Part shown: positions 33,030-45,165 of the stretch, one piece after another | Layout of the letters: every line of letters begins with the position of its first letter | Numbering within the stretch: the first letter of the stretch is position 1 | DNA from: Coenobita brevimanus | Lineage: Eukaryota > Arthropoda > Malacostraca > Decapoda > Coenobitidae | NCBI GenBank assembly: GCA_032717465.1 | Contig: CM064632.1 | Coordinates: forward strand, 30,363,011-30,427,010 | Direction: 5' to 3' | DNA: 64,000 nt | Notes under the pieces: model-generated | The model's database searches: none | Told to the model about the DNA's origin: nothing | Seen by the model: only the letters and a program-made list of their open reading frames with translations | Translations under genes and position numbers: made by a program

Positions 33030-34010
33030 TTTGCCGGAGAGGGGAAGGAGTCGGAGGAAACAGGAGAAGAGAGGGAGGGAAGTGAGAGGGAAGTATGAAG
33101 GAAGAGGAGAGATAAAAATGAAGACATGGAAAGAGGTGGGATGGGAGAAGAATGCAGAGGGGACGGGAAGAGAGAAGGAGCAAGGTAGGAAGAGGCGAGA
33201 GGAAAAGAATAATAATAGGGAGGGAAGAAAAAAGGAGAAAACAGGAAGTGAGATGAAAAATGGAAAGAAGTGGGAGGGATAATGAAAAGATGAGTTTGGA
33301 AAGATTGAAAGAATTGAGTGAGGAGAAAGAAGGAAGTAAGCTGGATGATGGTGGGGAGGAGGGAAAAGAAGAAAGGAAGATGTGAAGAGTAAGAAAGAAG
33401 AGGTGAAGAGACAAAAAATGGTAAGGAAGAGGGAAAGAGCTGAAAGGGAAGGAAAAAAAAATAGAGGAAAGAGAAGAAAGTGGGTGAGAAAGAAAAAAAA
33501 AGTTTGGCAGGGAAAGAAGGAAATGACAGCAGGTATGACAAATGAATGATATGAAAAGTAATGACAGAAATAGAGATGAGAGAAATGAGGAGCCTTAGAG
33601 AAGAGAAAATGAGATAAAAAGAAAATAAACAGCAGAAGAAAAAGAAAATGTGATGAGAGAAACGGAAGTGTCAGAAAATGACAGGGTGAGGGGATGACTT
33701 GTATAAGGATCAAGAAGTGGACGAGAAAAGTGACAAGGAAAGAAGTAATGAGAGGAAAACTGAGAAACAAGAAGGAAAGAATTAAGAAAAAGCCCAAGGG
33801 GATGAAAATGCCCGGGAAATGGTGAAAAAAGGGAGGAAAGGAAAAGTGACAAGCAAGAGGAGTGAGGAGAGGGGAGATGAGGAAGGCCGTTTTGGTGTGA
33901 AAGGAAAAGGGAGACCCCGAAGAACTGAAGAAAGAGGGGAAAAATGATGAAAAGGAAAACAAGTAACAGCAGGGAGAAATGGGGGGGAGGGAGACGAGAG
34001 GGGAAAAAGT
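33030..34010. repeat. Long purine-rich tract
   Basis: Irregular GGAAGAGGAGA-type DNA of nearly 1 kb. The 315-codon minus frame (33962-33015) is Phe/Leu/Ser/Pro low complexity without domain structure and is rejected as a gene. Confidence 0.8.
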
Positions 34011-34091
34011 GATAGCAGAGAAGAATGAAAATCTGATAACAGATATCGTTCGAATCGTTATAGCAAAGTTACCTATACTCTTTTTACTTTA

Positions 34092-34095
<4 letters not shown>

Positions 34096-34187
<92 letters not shown>
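34096..34187. repeat. (TG)n microsatellite
   Basis: 46 uninterrupted TG units. Confidence 0.97.
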
Positions 34188-34189
<2 letters not shown>

Positions 34190-34774
34190 ATTCTTGCTAC
34201 TTCCACACGAACTTCCTTAGCACAGTTCCCTAGTGGCAAGGTTGCAGTAAAACCTGGAGTTAACTTCACTGGCCAATAAAATGAAATAGTCTGGAGATAG
34301 CACGTGGGGGGCTGCAGTGAGGTTTATTATTATTTTTTTTTTTTTTTCTGACGAGGACCCTTCACCTCACTCAGCTCAGTTAATGATTAAGTGTATCAAA
34401 CTGGAAAGTCAATTTGTCAACTAATCCAGACAACTCATTCCAGCCTCATAACTAAGGTCCATCGAATTTCATGCCTAGCCATTTCGTCTTCAAGGTGTGG
34501 GATTGGCCCAGTACCGTCACATGAAAACAAACAATATAAATATGGAGTTAAGAGACCATGGGAAGCAAGTCGGTCCGGGAGAAAAATGACAATAAAAATA
34601 TCTCTTCGGTTAATCTGAGCGCCTAACCTGTAAATCACTGAGTATAATACCTTTGCAACTGCTCAATATTCTGCAAATGAGCTATTCATCCAACCCCTTC
34701 AAGTATGGTGACGTCTTTTATCTTATTATTGCACCACCATTCACTCACTCGATGTAGTACAGGCGACTCTACAG

Positions 34775-35066
34775 TGAGTGATAAGGTAAATGGTTTCCCA
34801 TAACACTGGAAGCCAGTTTCTACGTTGGGTGGTAGCCATATAATCAAATGTATACCCGATGGTCTGTTGGGTTAAGGCGCTCCAGTTCAGTGTGGCCTAA
34901 TAGGGTTTAAATCCTAGAACCGTTGCAGTTCATTCCTCACATAATGCTGCTCACGGTCGAGTAACTGTGCATTATCTCCTTAAATGTCTGAACTAAGTAG
35001 CCCTGCCCCAACGCCTATCCTGCTGACAGCTTAATAAAGGACTGGATGACGAATGGCTGGATGAAT
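34775..35066 (+). mobile_element. tRNA-derived SINE, copy 2
   Basis: A box-like TGGTCTGTTGGGTTAAGGCG (Leu/Ser-tRNA style) lies at about 34860-34880 and a B-box-like GGGTTTAAATCC at about 34906. Upstream sequence (AAATGGTTTCCCATA, TTGGGTGGTAGCCATATAAT) and the tail (CTTAATAAAGGACTGGATGA) are shared with 22145-22436. The 12-bp stem of copy 1 is degenerate here. Confidence 0.65.
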
Positions 35067-35740
35067 GTTAACTACGCACAAATTACTTACCCTAGCAAAG
35101 ATCTCTTGAACTAAACGGGTACAGATATATAAAGTCTTTATTTGCACTTTCACACACACAAAAAAAAAGTATAATTGGTTGCTGATAGAGGGAAAATTTT
35201 TTTTTAAAAATTGTCAGTGAAGAATATAGCGTCATAAAAATCACTGAATGCTACCTATGCAACGGCTAAGTCTTATATCTCTGTAACTGATCTGATTCTC
35301 TCTTGTAACAAGGCTCGGACACTCAATTTCCTTAACTTACTCATCGGTAAGCAGCTCAAGGCAACTGCAGCGATATTATGTACAGTTATTTACCGAAGAC
35401 GGGAGGAGATTGAAGAGATATTAGTTCCAATCACTTACCAGCAACGAGTACTATTTCCCTATGCCTTTCTTGTTATCACTTATATTTAGTACTGGGAAGG
35501 CTTGTCAGTATTAGTATAACTGGACATTAGTACTGAGCATATACAAATGACTTATGAGTTATGGTGGACTTGTGGAACTTATAACATCAGTGTTTTTAAT
35601 ATTAGACAGACTGAAGGTGCTTATTAACTCTCAGGCTCCTGTGATATATTTTTAGCTGGATAAAAGCGTCTGGCCTCAGCTGGAATAGAAGAGTCAATGT
35701 TGATAATGTAAAGGATGATCGTTAGGATGGCGCTACCAAT
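35067..35740. other. Unannotated DNA
   Basis: No frame above about 60 codons, repeat or RNA signal is recognised. Confidence 0.4.
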
Positions 35741-35757
35741 GACGATGATGACGATAC

Positions 35758-36060
35758 ATCACACCATAACGCACCACCACATTTCAACAGACATCAGGCC
35801 ATACCACACCACATCACACACACCACCACATCAAACCACAACACCACACACTAATCACAGTACAGAACCATATCACACCACATCAAACACTATCCCAAAA
35901 CGCAACACCATAACTTCAAAATACAACACTTAACACAGCACCGAATTACATCACACCATTTTCACCATACCACACCACACCATACCTCATTATACACCAT
36001 CACATCCAGCTTATAACCCCCATCCCCCACTACCACCACCACCACCACTCTGCTACCACT
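35758..36060. repeat. CACCA-type simple sequence
   Basis: Irregular caccacatcacacc and taccacacc words, ending in (CCA)n near 36030. Similar tracts lie at 19797 and 59850. Confidence 0.75.
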
Positions 36061-36794
36061 CAAAAGTATAGAACTACGGAGCTAGGCATTCATTTTGTTG
36101 TCATTCCAAAAACTGAAGTAAATACTCGGGCCAGTACCAGGTTTCGAGATTTAAAAATGTTGGAGGAGAACGAAAGGGGACCAGATTGGGCCAGACAACC
36201 TGACTGGAGTAATTAAGAAAAATGCATTACCTTTATTTTTATCTTAATTTCGTGATGCAGTTCCGAAAAATAATATCGGTCCACATTTTAGTCGATCGGG
36301 TTTGAAACTCTTTACGTACTATTCTGAAAAGTGTTGGGCTCCGGGGATCGATTCACTGAGTGTCTGAATGCACCGCTCAGTCTCAGCATTTCTCGTGAGG
36401 AAGTGGATCAATATTTATGTCCGCAACTGTACATGACCCTAGTGGGCGAGTGGCTACAATATCGTAGTTGGAGTGACAGGCTAGCGAAATTTCAGTCCCT
36501 AAGAGGTAAAGGAATTTGGAGGTTATCTGATAATCTAATGGCATCAAAGGACGTTGGCTGTGCATCTACTTTTAAGTGAATAAAAGATTATCACATATTT
36601 TTTTATCACTGAAATATAATATATTTCACTGATTAAAAAATATGGGACAAAGTATATATTATCTACTATCACTCAGTACTTTCCTAATCTACCCCCGGGC
36701 CCCTACACCTCGTAGGGGATAATATGGGACTGTCTTCTTCCTTATTTATTTATTTTTTGTTGGGACGGGGGGGGGGGGTATGTAGGATGGTGCT

Positions 36795-36795
<1 letters not shown>
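36061..36795. other. Unannotated DNA
   Basis: An 82-codon plus frame at 36331-36579 and a 60-codon minus frame overlap; neither resembles a known family. A G-run lies at 36767-36778. Confidence 0.35.
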
Positions 36796-36854
<59 letters not shown>

Positions 36855-37040
36855 TCTTCTTTTTATGTCATCTCTCCTTCCTTCCCTCACTCATTCACCC
36901 ACTCATTTATCCTGTCACTCACGCATTCATCTCACATTTCACAATCATCCTCTTTACCTCACTCTCTCTCATTCACTCTCATTTTTTTACTCACTCTTTC
37001 TCCCTGTCCTCTATCCCACACCTTTCCTCCCTCCCTCCCT
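36796..37040. repeat. (CT)n microsatellite and CT-rich tract
   Basis: About 27 CT units (36796-36850), then tcactcattcaccc-like pyrimidine-rich DNA up to the LINE junction. Confidence 0.9.
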
Positions 37041-37055
37041 CCCATCCTTCCTGCG

Positions 37056-38570
37056 GTGATTCTAACTATTAAACATCTTAACGAATCTAAATCGTTCGGC
37101 TCTGACAACATTTCCCTTCGTTTCATTAAAGATTCCCTGTTTGTTATTGCTTTCTACTTAACAATCATCATAAACACCTTTATCACTACCGGTGTTTTCC
37201 CTAAACTATGGAAACACGCAATAGTTACCCTTCTCTTTAAAAAACGGAGATAAAAGCAACACCAGCACCTACCGTCCTATCTCTCTTCTCCCCATTTTCT
37301 CTAAAATCCTCGAAAAAATCGTGTCAACACAGCTCACAACATTCCTAGAATCTAATAAACTTCTCTCTAACAACCAGCACGGCTTTTGACCTAAACTATC
37401 CACTGAAACAGCCCTCACGTCATCACTAAAAAAATCTATAACAATATGGATAATAAACAAATACCCTTATTAACCCTATGCGACCTATCCAAGGCCTTCG
37501 ATAGCGTCAGCCACACCATTCTATAAAAAAAAAAAAAAAAAAAATCAATAAAACAAGAGTAGTCACTTTTTGGTTCGACAGCTATCTGAGTGAAAGAACA
37601 CAGTCAGTACGTTTAAATAGTACTGTCTCCTCAAAATTACTCGTAAACTATGGTGTCCCCCAAGGCTCAATATTAGGCCCAATATTATTCAATATTTTTG
37701 TAAACGACATGTCAGAATACATCACTTTCTGTACACTAGTACAATACGCCGATGATACTCAATTTCTACACAGTAACACGGTAAACGAGATCAACATTCT
37801 TATAAACAAAGCAGAGGAAACCTTACGCAAAGCTAGCCTGTACTTCCTCAGAAACGGGCTGATGATGAACGCAAACAAAACACAATGCATCTTTATAGGG
37901 ACTCGACAATTACTATCGAAATTATCAAGAAACATCAAAATACAACTCCATGACAACACAATCGAACCAACCACACATGTAAAAAATCTTGGTGTATATA
38001 TAGACAGGTATATGGTATTCGACAAACATATTAATGAAATGAACAAAAAAGTAATGGGAACTCTAATGTATGATAATAGAATTAAGGATTACTTTGACAA
38101 AGGAACTCGCAAAATCATTGTACAATCACTCGTGCTAAGCATTCTAAATTACTGTAATATAATATGGGGAACAACAAACACTACTCTTGTAACAAATGCT
38201 CAAAAACTCCAGAATTTTGCAGCTAAAATTGTAGATGGAAGAGCAAAAAAATACGACCATGTAACTCCTATCATAAAAGATCTAAAATGGTTAACCATAA
38301 AAGGTAAAATAATTCATGACACAGGGGTTGCCATCTTCAAATACCTAAATAAAGTATACCCTGATTACCTCCTGAATCTTTCCACTGTAACTGATGTCAC
38401 CTGCAGTACCACAAGGCAACGCAATACTCTCTACGTTCCCAAGGTTAACACAGATGTTGGTGCAAGATCCCTATTAGCACAGGGACCTAAACTGTGGAAC
38501 GAACTTCCCCCGTATGTCAAGGAGACCAATAACTTAAAAACCTTTTAAGCTGAGACTGAAAAATGAATTC
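37056..38570 (+). pseudogene. Reverse transcriptase of the CR1/L2-like LINE, broken
   Basis: Conserved RT blocks occur in order but in more than one frame. They are KSFGSDNISLRFIK (37090), PKLWKHAIVTLLFKK (37198), YRPISLLPIFSKILEK (37270), LCDLSKAFDSV (37475), GVPQGSILGPILF (37651) and YADD (Asp at residues 15 and 16 of the frame from 37709). Stops at about 37251, 37388 and 37523, and an A-run at 37527-37544, mark the breaks. The 279-codon frame 37709-38548 includes the C-terminal region (IIKDLKWL, ARSLLAQGPKLWNELPPYV) characteristic of CR1/L2/Rex-type proteins. No endonuclease is present. Confidence 0.87.
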
Positions 38571-38629
38571 TTTGAAAAATACTGAAAACCAACACAAAAA
38601 CAACTACTTTATGTGTATGTACAAACTAA

Positions 38630-38631
<2 letters not shown>

Positions 38632-38687
<56 letters not shown>

Positions 38688-38908
38688 GCGCTAAACCTCG
38701 CCTCCCACCCCCTGCCCCACACGACCCCCGTAGCCATCCCTCAGTAAACACTCCCCCACCCCCACACTACCACAGTGCCCTTAACCCCTCAGCACACTAG
38801 TACTAACCTTTACCAATCCTTACTAGTACCTCTATCATCTACTGTTACTGTTACTGTCAGTATTATTATATTTATTATTCACTACTACTACTACTACTAC
38901 TACTCCTG

Positions 38909-38951
<43 letters not shown>

Positions 38952-39037
38952 TATAGTTATTATTGTTATTATTATCACTATCATCATTATTTTCAGTTAT
39001 TTTTAATATTTTTGTTATGACATTATTACTACTACTA

Positions 39038-39068
<31 letters not shown>

Positions 39069-39217
39069 AACTACTACCATTACTACTAGTACTACTACTA
39101 CTGCTACAACTACTACTACTTCTATTACTCCAACTACTACTTCTCTTACTCCTACTACTACTACTTCTCTTACTCCTACTACTACTTCTCTTACTCCTAC
39201 TACTACTACTACTGCTG

Positions 39218-39250
<33 letters not shown>
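38632..39250. repeat. Microsatellites in the 3' region of the CR1/L2-like LINE
   Basis: (CT)n at 38632-38685, (TAC)n then (TTA)n at 38880-38960, and an imperfect (ACT/TAC)n at about 39025-39250. Poly-Leu, Tyr and Val frames over these are repeat products. Confidence 0.92.
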
Positions 39251-39660
39251 TTATCATAAGCAACTCATCTATCTCTGACAGTAACATTAACAATCATCTT
39301 ATCTGTAAATCTATTTAATGTGCAATAAACGAACTTAACATTTAGGCACCAACTGTGTAAAATGACAAGGAAGAATCTATATAGTAACCCATATGTACAT
39401 TCTACTAGAGTTCTTCATTACTTCAGTAATAAATATATGAAGATTCCCCGTCTAAAACTGCAATGTAAATAATGGTACCATTAAACATGTAACAACACAT
39501 TGTATAAATATAATGCTACAGGACATGTACCCAAATAAGGTTGCAGTCTTAGGAAAAAATTAGGCTGTCATTTTTCATTCATGTATTGTAAATGCCTTGT
39601 GTATATATTATGTAACAAGAATAGCCACTGTTGGTGGAAATAAATATTATTAATATTATT

Positions 39661-39978
39661 ACTCGCTTTCTCTTTTACTAATTTCATAATCACACTTCTC
39701 CCCTTTCCTCACACTCTACTTCATCCCCCTCCTCCCTCTCTCTTAGTCACCTACTCATTTTCTTTCCTCTTGGACACTCTCCCTCCCTCAACTCTCTCTC
39801 CCTCTACCGTAATCTCTTCTTCAACCTCCCCTCCCCTCTCTCACTCCTCGATCACTCTCTCCAGCACTAACTTTCATACTTCTTAATCATTCTCCGTCCC
39901 TTCCCGACTCTTCCCTCAACCTCCCTCCCTCACATCTCGATCACTCACTCTCACCCTCTCATTCACTCTCACATTTCT

Positions 39979-40024
<46 letters not shown>

Positions 40025-40434
40025 TATTCACCCACACATGCACTCACTCTGTTACAATACTTAAACACTCAATCTACTGCTCACTCTCTTCTGTTTCATA
40101 AACGCACTCATGCTCTCTCAGTTCCTATTCCCCGCTCCCCTCCCCCCCCTCTCTCTCTCTCTCTCTCACCCCTAATTCCCTCCAATAGTTCTTAATCACC
40201 TTCTCTTTCCTTCCTAATGACCGGGAACTAAGCGTCTTTCCCTGACTTCCAATTAATTTGAAACGTAATAGCTTTGGACCCAGACGACAAGCCCATTTAT
40301 ATATAGCATTATTTTTTATCACTTTTAATGGGCTATGGGCCTCATTATTTATCGTCAAGGTTCATTTGTTATAATGATCTATGGACCTCACTATAATTAC
40401 TAATGATATTTAACTGTACACTGAGCATTAATAA

Positions 40435-40489
<55 letters not shown>

Positions 40490-41086
40490 TAACCTATATC
40501 CCCTCCCTCCCATTCTTCCCCAAATTATTTCTTTTTTCCCACTCCCCTCTCTTTCCTCCCCCTCCCTTTCCTCCTACCATCTTTCTTTTCCTTTCCTTTC
40601 CTCCACCTATCTCTTTTCCCCCTCCCTCTTCTACCTCTCCTGTCTTCTCTCCCCATCCCTCTGTCTCCTCTTCCCTTATTCTCCCCTTCCTTCCCCGATC
40701 TTCCTCTCTCTCACCTTCCCTCTCTTTTCCTCTCTCCTCCTCTCCCCCTCCCCAGCCTCTCTCATCATGCAGCACTTCTTCACTCAACCTCTTCACCGTC
40801 CTGTCTCCCTCCCCAGCCTACCTCTTCCTTTCCCCTTCCCACTTTCCTCCGCCCTCCCTTCACCCCCCCCCCTTTCATTCCTTTTCCATCCTCCTTCCAT
40901 TCATCTTTCCTCATCATCCATCATCTTTTCCACTGCCTCCTCCTTCCTTCTAAAAACTTTCCTATCTTACATCCTTCCTCCGTCCACTCCGTCCTGTCCT
41001 CCACCCTTCTCTCCACATTCCTACACATTTCTCCTCCCCACTTCTTCCATCCCCCTCCCCCTCTCTCCTCCCTCAACATCTCTTCT

Positions 41087-41134
<48 letters not shown>

Positions 41135-41520
41135 TCAGTTTTCCCTTCTTCATACTCCTGTTCATCTATTTACCTCTCCCCCATCCGCGCTCCCTCTTCG
41201 TCCCCATCCATCATCCTCTTCTCTCTCTCTCTCCATCTTCTTCCAACCTACCAGAGCTCCCTTTACCCTATACCCGTTCCCAGTTCCATCCTCCTCCTCT
41301 TCCCACCAACCCCACCCCCTCCTCTCTCCCTACACTCCTCTGTCCCTCTTCCCTCTCCTCTCATCTCTCCCTCCCCTCCCCCTCTTCTTCTACTTCTCTC
41401 CCATCCCCTCCTCCTACTCTTTTTCCATCCATCGTACCCTTTTTCTTCCACGCTCCCTTCCCTTTTATCTCCCCATTACCACACCCTCCCCCTCTCTCTC
41501 TCTCCCCTCCTCCCTTTTTA
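39661..41520. repeat. Pyrimidine-rich region with several (CT)n microsatellites
   Basis: (CT)n at about 39983-40021, 40435-40483 and 41090-41131 lie in CTCC-rich DNA. 40190-40435 is less biased but shows no gene. The 279-codon frame at 40767-41606 is Ser/Pro/Leu low complexity. Confidence 0.8.
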
Positions 41521-41688
41521 CCATGAACCATCCACAAAACATTAGCACAAATAATAAAGAAATAAATGGTGTCTTCATAAGAACAATAAAAAAGGTTCCA
41601 TTCTAAACACTAATTTTCATATCCCAGGTTCAAAAAAGCATCATTATAAATATGCACAGAAAAAAATAGTGTCCTTGTCATTACATTT

Positions 41689-41811
<123 letters not shown>

Positions 41812-41831
41812 CACGCCCTTCATTACAGCTT

Positions 41832-42604
41832 TGTTTAACCCACCCCGTCCCGTCGATGTATGGGTACATTGCAACATTTTGCATTTGCCAGTCCCGACAA
41901 CGTACTGGTACGTTGTGCAATTGCAAGGTCCCTAATTTGCACAATTTTCAATTTTCGCCCGTGATTTTTCGTACTTATACACGGGACACCTTCCTCTATT
42001 CCTCTACAAGATGCCAAGCAGGGACAATGCCTTACACTGCATAACCTCTCCCCTCCCCCCCTCACGCCATTGTCTTGGCAATTCACCTGTTACCAGTGAC
42101 CTGGTCAGTAAAGACATTCAGGGCCAGAATGATTCCCCAATCGATGACAATGTGGAGGACAAAGTTTACATAGTATTAGAGGAAGAAACAGTCAGAAATA
42201 ATGATCAGGTAATGTGGCAAAAGAAGGTCAGGTATGGTGATGAGTTAGTGAGTGAAACAATGCTTATAATTCCTATATTACCGTTTGAAAACCAATATAC
42301 TCTCGTACTACATATAAATTCGTACCAAATAAATAAATAAATACCGTTTATGAGTGGTGTGAAATAGTTACCCTCCCATAGAACTCGTTTTCTTTGGTGC
42401 CAGCCTGTTAGAAAACCCAGTCAGGTAAGGAGGTACTGGTAGCTGGATCGAGTATTTTAAACCTCAGGTGAGCGATTTCTCTATGAATTTTCGATGTTTC
42501 TCACCAAAAGTGGAGGTTTTAGCCAAAAAAAAAAAAAAAAAAAAATACCTTGGGATTGGGGGGTGTCAGAGGTGCAAAATAGCTCGGGACGTGAGGGGTA
42601 AATA
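41832..42604. mobile_element. Decayed piggyBac-like element or MITE
   Basis: The left edge tttaacccaccccgtcccg resembles the complement of the right edge, TTTACCCCTCACGTCCCG. Left TTAA is present; right has GGGGTAAA where GGGTTAA is expected. Short perfect hairpins lie inside the left end (ACAACGTAC-tg-GTACGTTGT at 41897-41916). A 109-codon plus frame (42011-42340) has an acidic segment (SPIDDNVEDKVYIVLEEE) but no recognised domain. Resemblance to a piggyBac derivative is inference. Confidence 0.35.
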
Positions 42605-42789
42605 TAATATTCTTGTCAACAAAAGCAATTTTTTTCATGCAGTAAGAGACGCTGATTATCGCTTTCGCTCTCTCCCTTTCTCTACGGTATCGTCAATGGT
42701 ATCATTTTCATTATCACTGTTGTCTTTCTCTTTATCATCACCAGCACCAGCACCTTTAATTTCAAACACTATCTTTGTCATCATCACAA

Positions 42790-43045
42790 TTAACTACGTG
42801 GCGTGGTAACCAGATAGCAAAATGGTCGCCTGGCAATCTAGTGGGTTCAGGCAGTCCAATCTGATGCGGCTCAAAAGGGTTTAAATCCAACGGTTGATTT
42901 AAGTTTCTTGCTTACATAATGGCACTCGTTGGAAGACAGATGGTCTCTCTCTCTCTCTCTCTCCATCTGTCTAAAAGGTCTGAATAAGTCTCTTTGCCCA
43001 GGCCCCTATGTTCCTAGTGGGGCAAGAATTAGTAATAAACTATAC
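42790..43045 (+). mobile_element. tRNA-derived SINE, copy 3
   Basis: Shares GTGGTAACCA.ATA, the TAGTGGGTTCAGGC A-box region, AGGGTTTAAATCC and the AAGGTCTGAATAAGT / AATAAA tail with copies 1 and 2. A short (CT)n expansion (42943-42963) interrupts it. Confidence 0.55.
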
Positions 43046-43049
43046 AAAA

Positions 43050-43150
43050 AATTGATGGTGATAGTAATGATCATGGTGAAGGTGATGGTCAGGGTGACAG
43101 CTATGGTCATGATGATAATGATGATGATGATGATGATGGTGATGACGAAG
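43050..43150. repeat. GATGGT/GATGAT-type repeat
   Basis: Irregular then regular (GAT)n, ending near 43147. Confidence 0.75.
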
Positions 43151-43214
43151 CAGTAACGAAAACGGCAAGAAAACAACCCAGCAAAAAGTTACCATTCCAT
43201 CACTAACTTGACGG

Positions 43215-43580
43215 CACTTAGAGACGGCATACCTCCGCCAATATCACTAAAATTTACGAATTGCTGCTGTCATTCTTCTTTCCTAGAAGACGAATACTTT
43301 TACCGTCTCACACAACCAATTAATTTTAAGGTCTTAATCTGCCCTGTTAAGCGATTTCAGAGAGTGCAGAGAGTGCATACTTCCGCGACCGCCAATAAAA
43401 TTTACGATGTCTGGCATCCAGAACCGGACCCACCTCAAAATCTAAAAAACTCTTCCCTGACCCACTACCTACCTATCCAACTGAGTTCAGCAAAATCCAG
43501 TAACAACTTTCCTTGATATCTCGTACACAGACACCCACGGACAACCACAACTTCCTCCAACTTCATGGGTGAGGTAATTA
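43215..43580. mobile_element. ACCTCCGCCAA-type dispersed repeat, copy 1
   Basis: Starts catacctccgccaatatcac and ends ttcctccaacttcatgggtg aggtaatta. Inside are tgccctgttaagc, ccagaaccggacc and a tail of the cagacacccacggacaacca type. This resembles a repeat family with TTGGCGGAGGTAAT-like inverted ends that I know from marine invertebrates. Copy 2 lies at 55930-56135. Confidence 0.55.
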
Positions 43581-43794
43581 TAATGGACCCAAGAAAAGTG
43601 TGGCTTGCTAACTTTTGCCCAGGCTGTCGCTTCAGTATACAAATCGTCTGTAGGCAGCAGGAATAAAGGGAAAAATGTTGAATTTCACAAACAGCACAAA
43701 GTTACCATTTCCACCACTAGGCTATTCATATTCGGCGCCAGAAGTGCGGTTAGCTGAGTTCCCCCCGCTCTTTAATTCGGTGTGTTTGGAGATT

Positions 43795-43797
<3 letters not shown>

Positions 43798-43851
<54 letters not shown>
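43798..43851. repeat. (CA)n microsatellite
   Basis: About 27 CA units. Confidence 0.97.
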
Positions 43852-43854
<3 letters not shown>

Positions 43855-44079
43855 TCGAGAAAATAAGCTGGAATAAAAAAATAAAAAAAAATCAAGCAAA
43901 ATTTCAAATACACGAAGATGAAGTTGAAGAAAAGAACAAGTTATACAGGAACAAATCAAAATTGTCCAATTATTCACTGTTAATATTGATATAAATGAAG
44001 GACGCTGCTGGTAAATGAAGATAAATGAAAAATAGGTTTAGTACTGGTAGGTCAGTGTGTATGTCGACTACATCAAGAA

Positions 44080-44215
44080 AATGTCAAATAAATAAGCTTA
44101 AAAATGAATGAATAAGCTTAAATGTCGAATGAATAAGCTTAATGTTGAATAAATAAGCTTAAGTGTTAATGTTGAATAAATAAGTTTAAATGTCGAATAA
44201 ATAAGCTTAAATATG
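44080..44215. repeat. 21-bp AT-rich tandem array
   Basis: Six or so units near aataaataagcttaaatgtcg, with small length changes; most contain an AAGCTT word. Confidence 0.85.
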
Positions 44216-45070
44216 GAAGAAATTCATGTAAATATCGACTACATTCAATCTCCAATCACTACTTGAGAACTGACGCCAACTGGAAAGCCGTAGTTTCGAC
44301 TGGGGCGTTCCAACCACTTGACCACCGAAGAAAAGAAGAAACGGTCACTTACAAGTAATAATTATCCCACATCAAAGGCATACGTAAATTTTCAGGCAAT
44401 GCATGAATACTAGCCTAAAAAACGAATATATTATTACGAGGTGAGTGAAGTACCCGACCTAAATCATTCAGGCATCGCGGGAGTGCACTAAAAATTTAAG
44501 CCTCTTTTCGGCAAATTCCTGTTTCAAAATAATCCACGGGCCCGGTACCCCTGCGTTATATCCTGGAAAAAATATGAGGGTTAAAAAAAAAAAGAAAAAA
44601 AGGCTAAATTTGAGAGGTGGGATATCAGCATCCTCATTAACACTACAGGCTCTTTAGGCTTCATTATATGCCGTATCTATTAGGAAGGAGATTCTGTTTG
44701 CTATTTTCTAATCAACTTTTAATAGCGGTTCATTGTTTCCATGGTTAGAGTGTTTTGTTTTGTTTTTAATTTCTGATATCTCTGACGATTTCATTAAGTA
44801 AACTAGGATGGATGGGTAAATATATTCTTTAATAACCCTTACACTAACAAATATCTTCCCCTACACTAAATTATATCTCCTGGTTGTAGTAATAATGAAG
44901 TGTGTCAAGACGTCACCACTGAAGTAACATTCTACACTTTTCAGGATTTATTGTACATCTTTCTCTGGGGAAGTTAATGATGATGATGATGATGATATTG
45001 ATGATGATAATACCAATACATTTTTATGCCCGTGTCTCCCGGAATAAGAGCGGGTGTTGTTTTTAGGAAC

Positions 45071-45073
<3 letters not shown>
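44216..45073. other. Unannotated; possible tRNA-like remnant
   Basis: The complement of 44250-44330 has GGTGGTCAAGTGGTTGGAAC, which resembles a Ser/Leu-tRNA A box, but the B box is weak. (GAT)n lies near 44978-45008. Nothing else is seen. Confidence 0.3.

Positions 45074-45165
<92 letters not shown>

Larger units (their letters stand above)
37041..39660 (+). mobile_element. CR1/L2-like non-LTR retrotransposon, 5'-truncated
   Basis: A decayed RT frame (37056-38570) is followed by a 1.1-kb 3' region containing three microsatellites. It ends near 39660 with ggtggaaataaatattatta, an AATAAA-bearing terminus with a short TTA-type tail typical of CR1/L2 relatives. It begins abruptly after CT-rich DNA. 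Confidence 0.82.

Noticed and set aside
33015..33962. 315-codon minus-strand frame
   Set aside because: Entirely Phe/Leu/Ser/Pro low complexity over a purine-rich tract; several overlapping frames are equally open, and no domain is visible.
40767..41606. 279-codon plus-strand frame
   Set aside because: Ser/Pro/Leu low complexity across CT microsatellites, with no conserved features.
42011..42340. 109-codon acidic plus-strand frame as a host gene
   Set aside because: No domain, no splice or promoter context, and it lies inside a possible decayed transposon.
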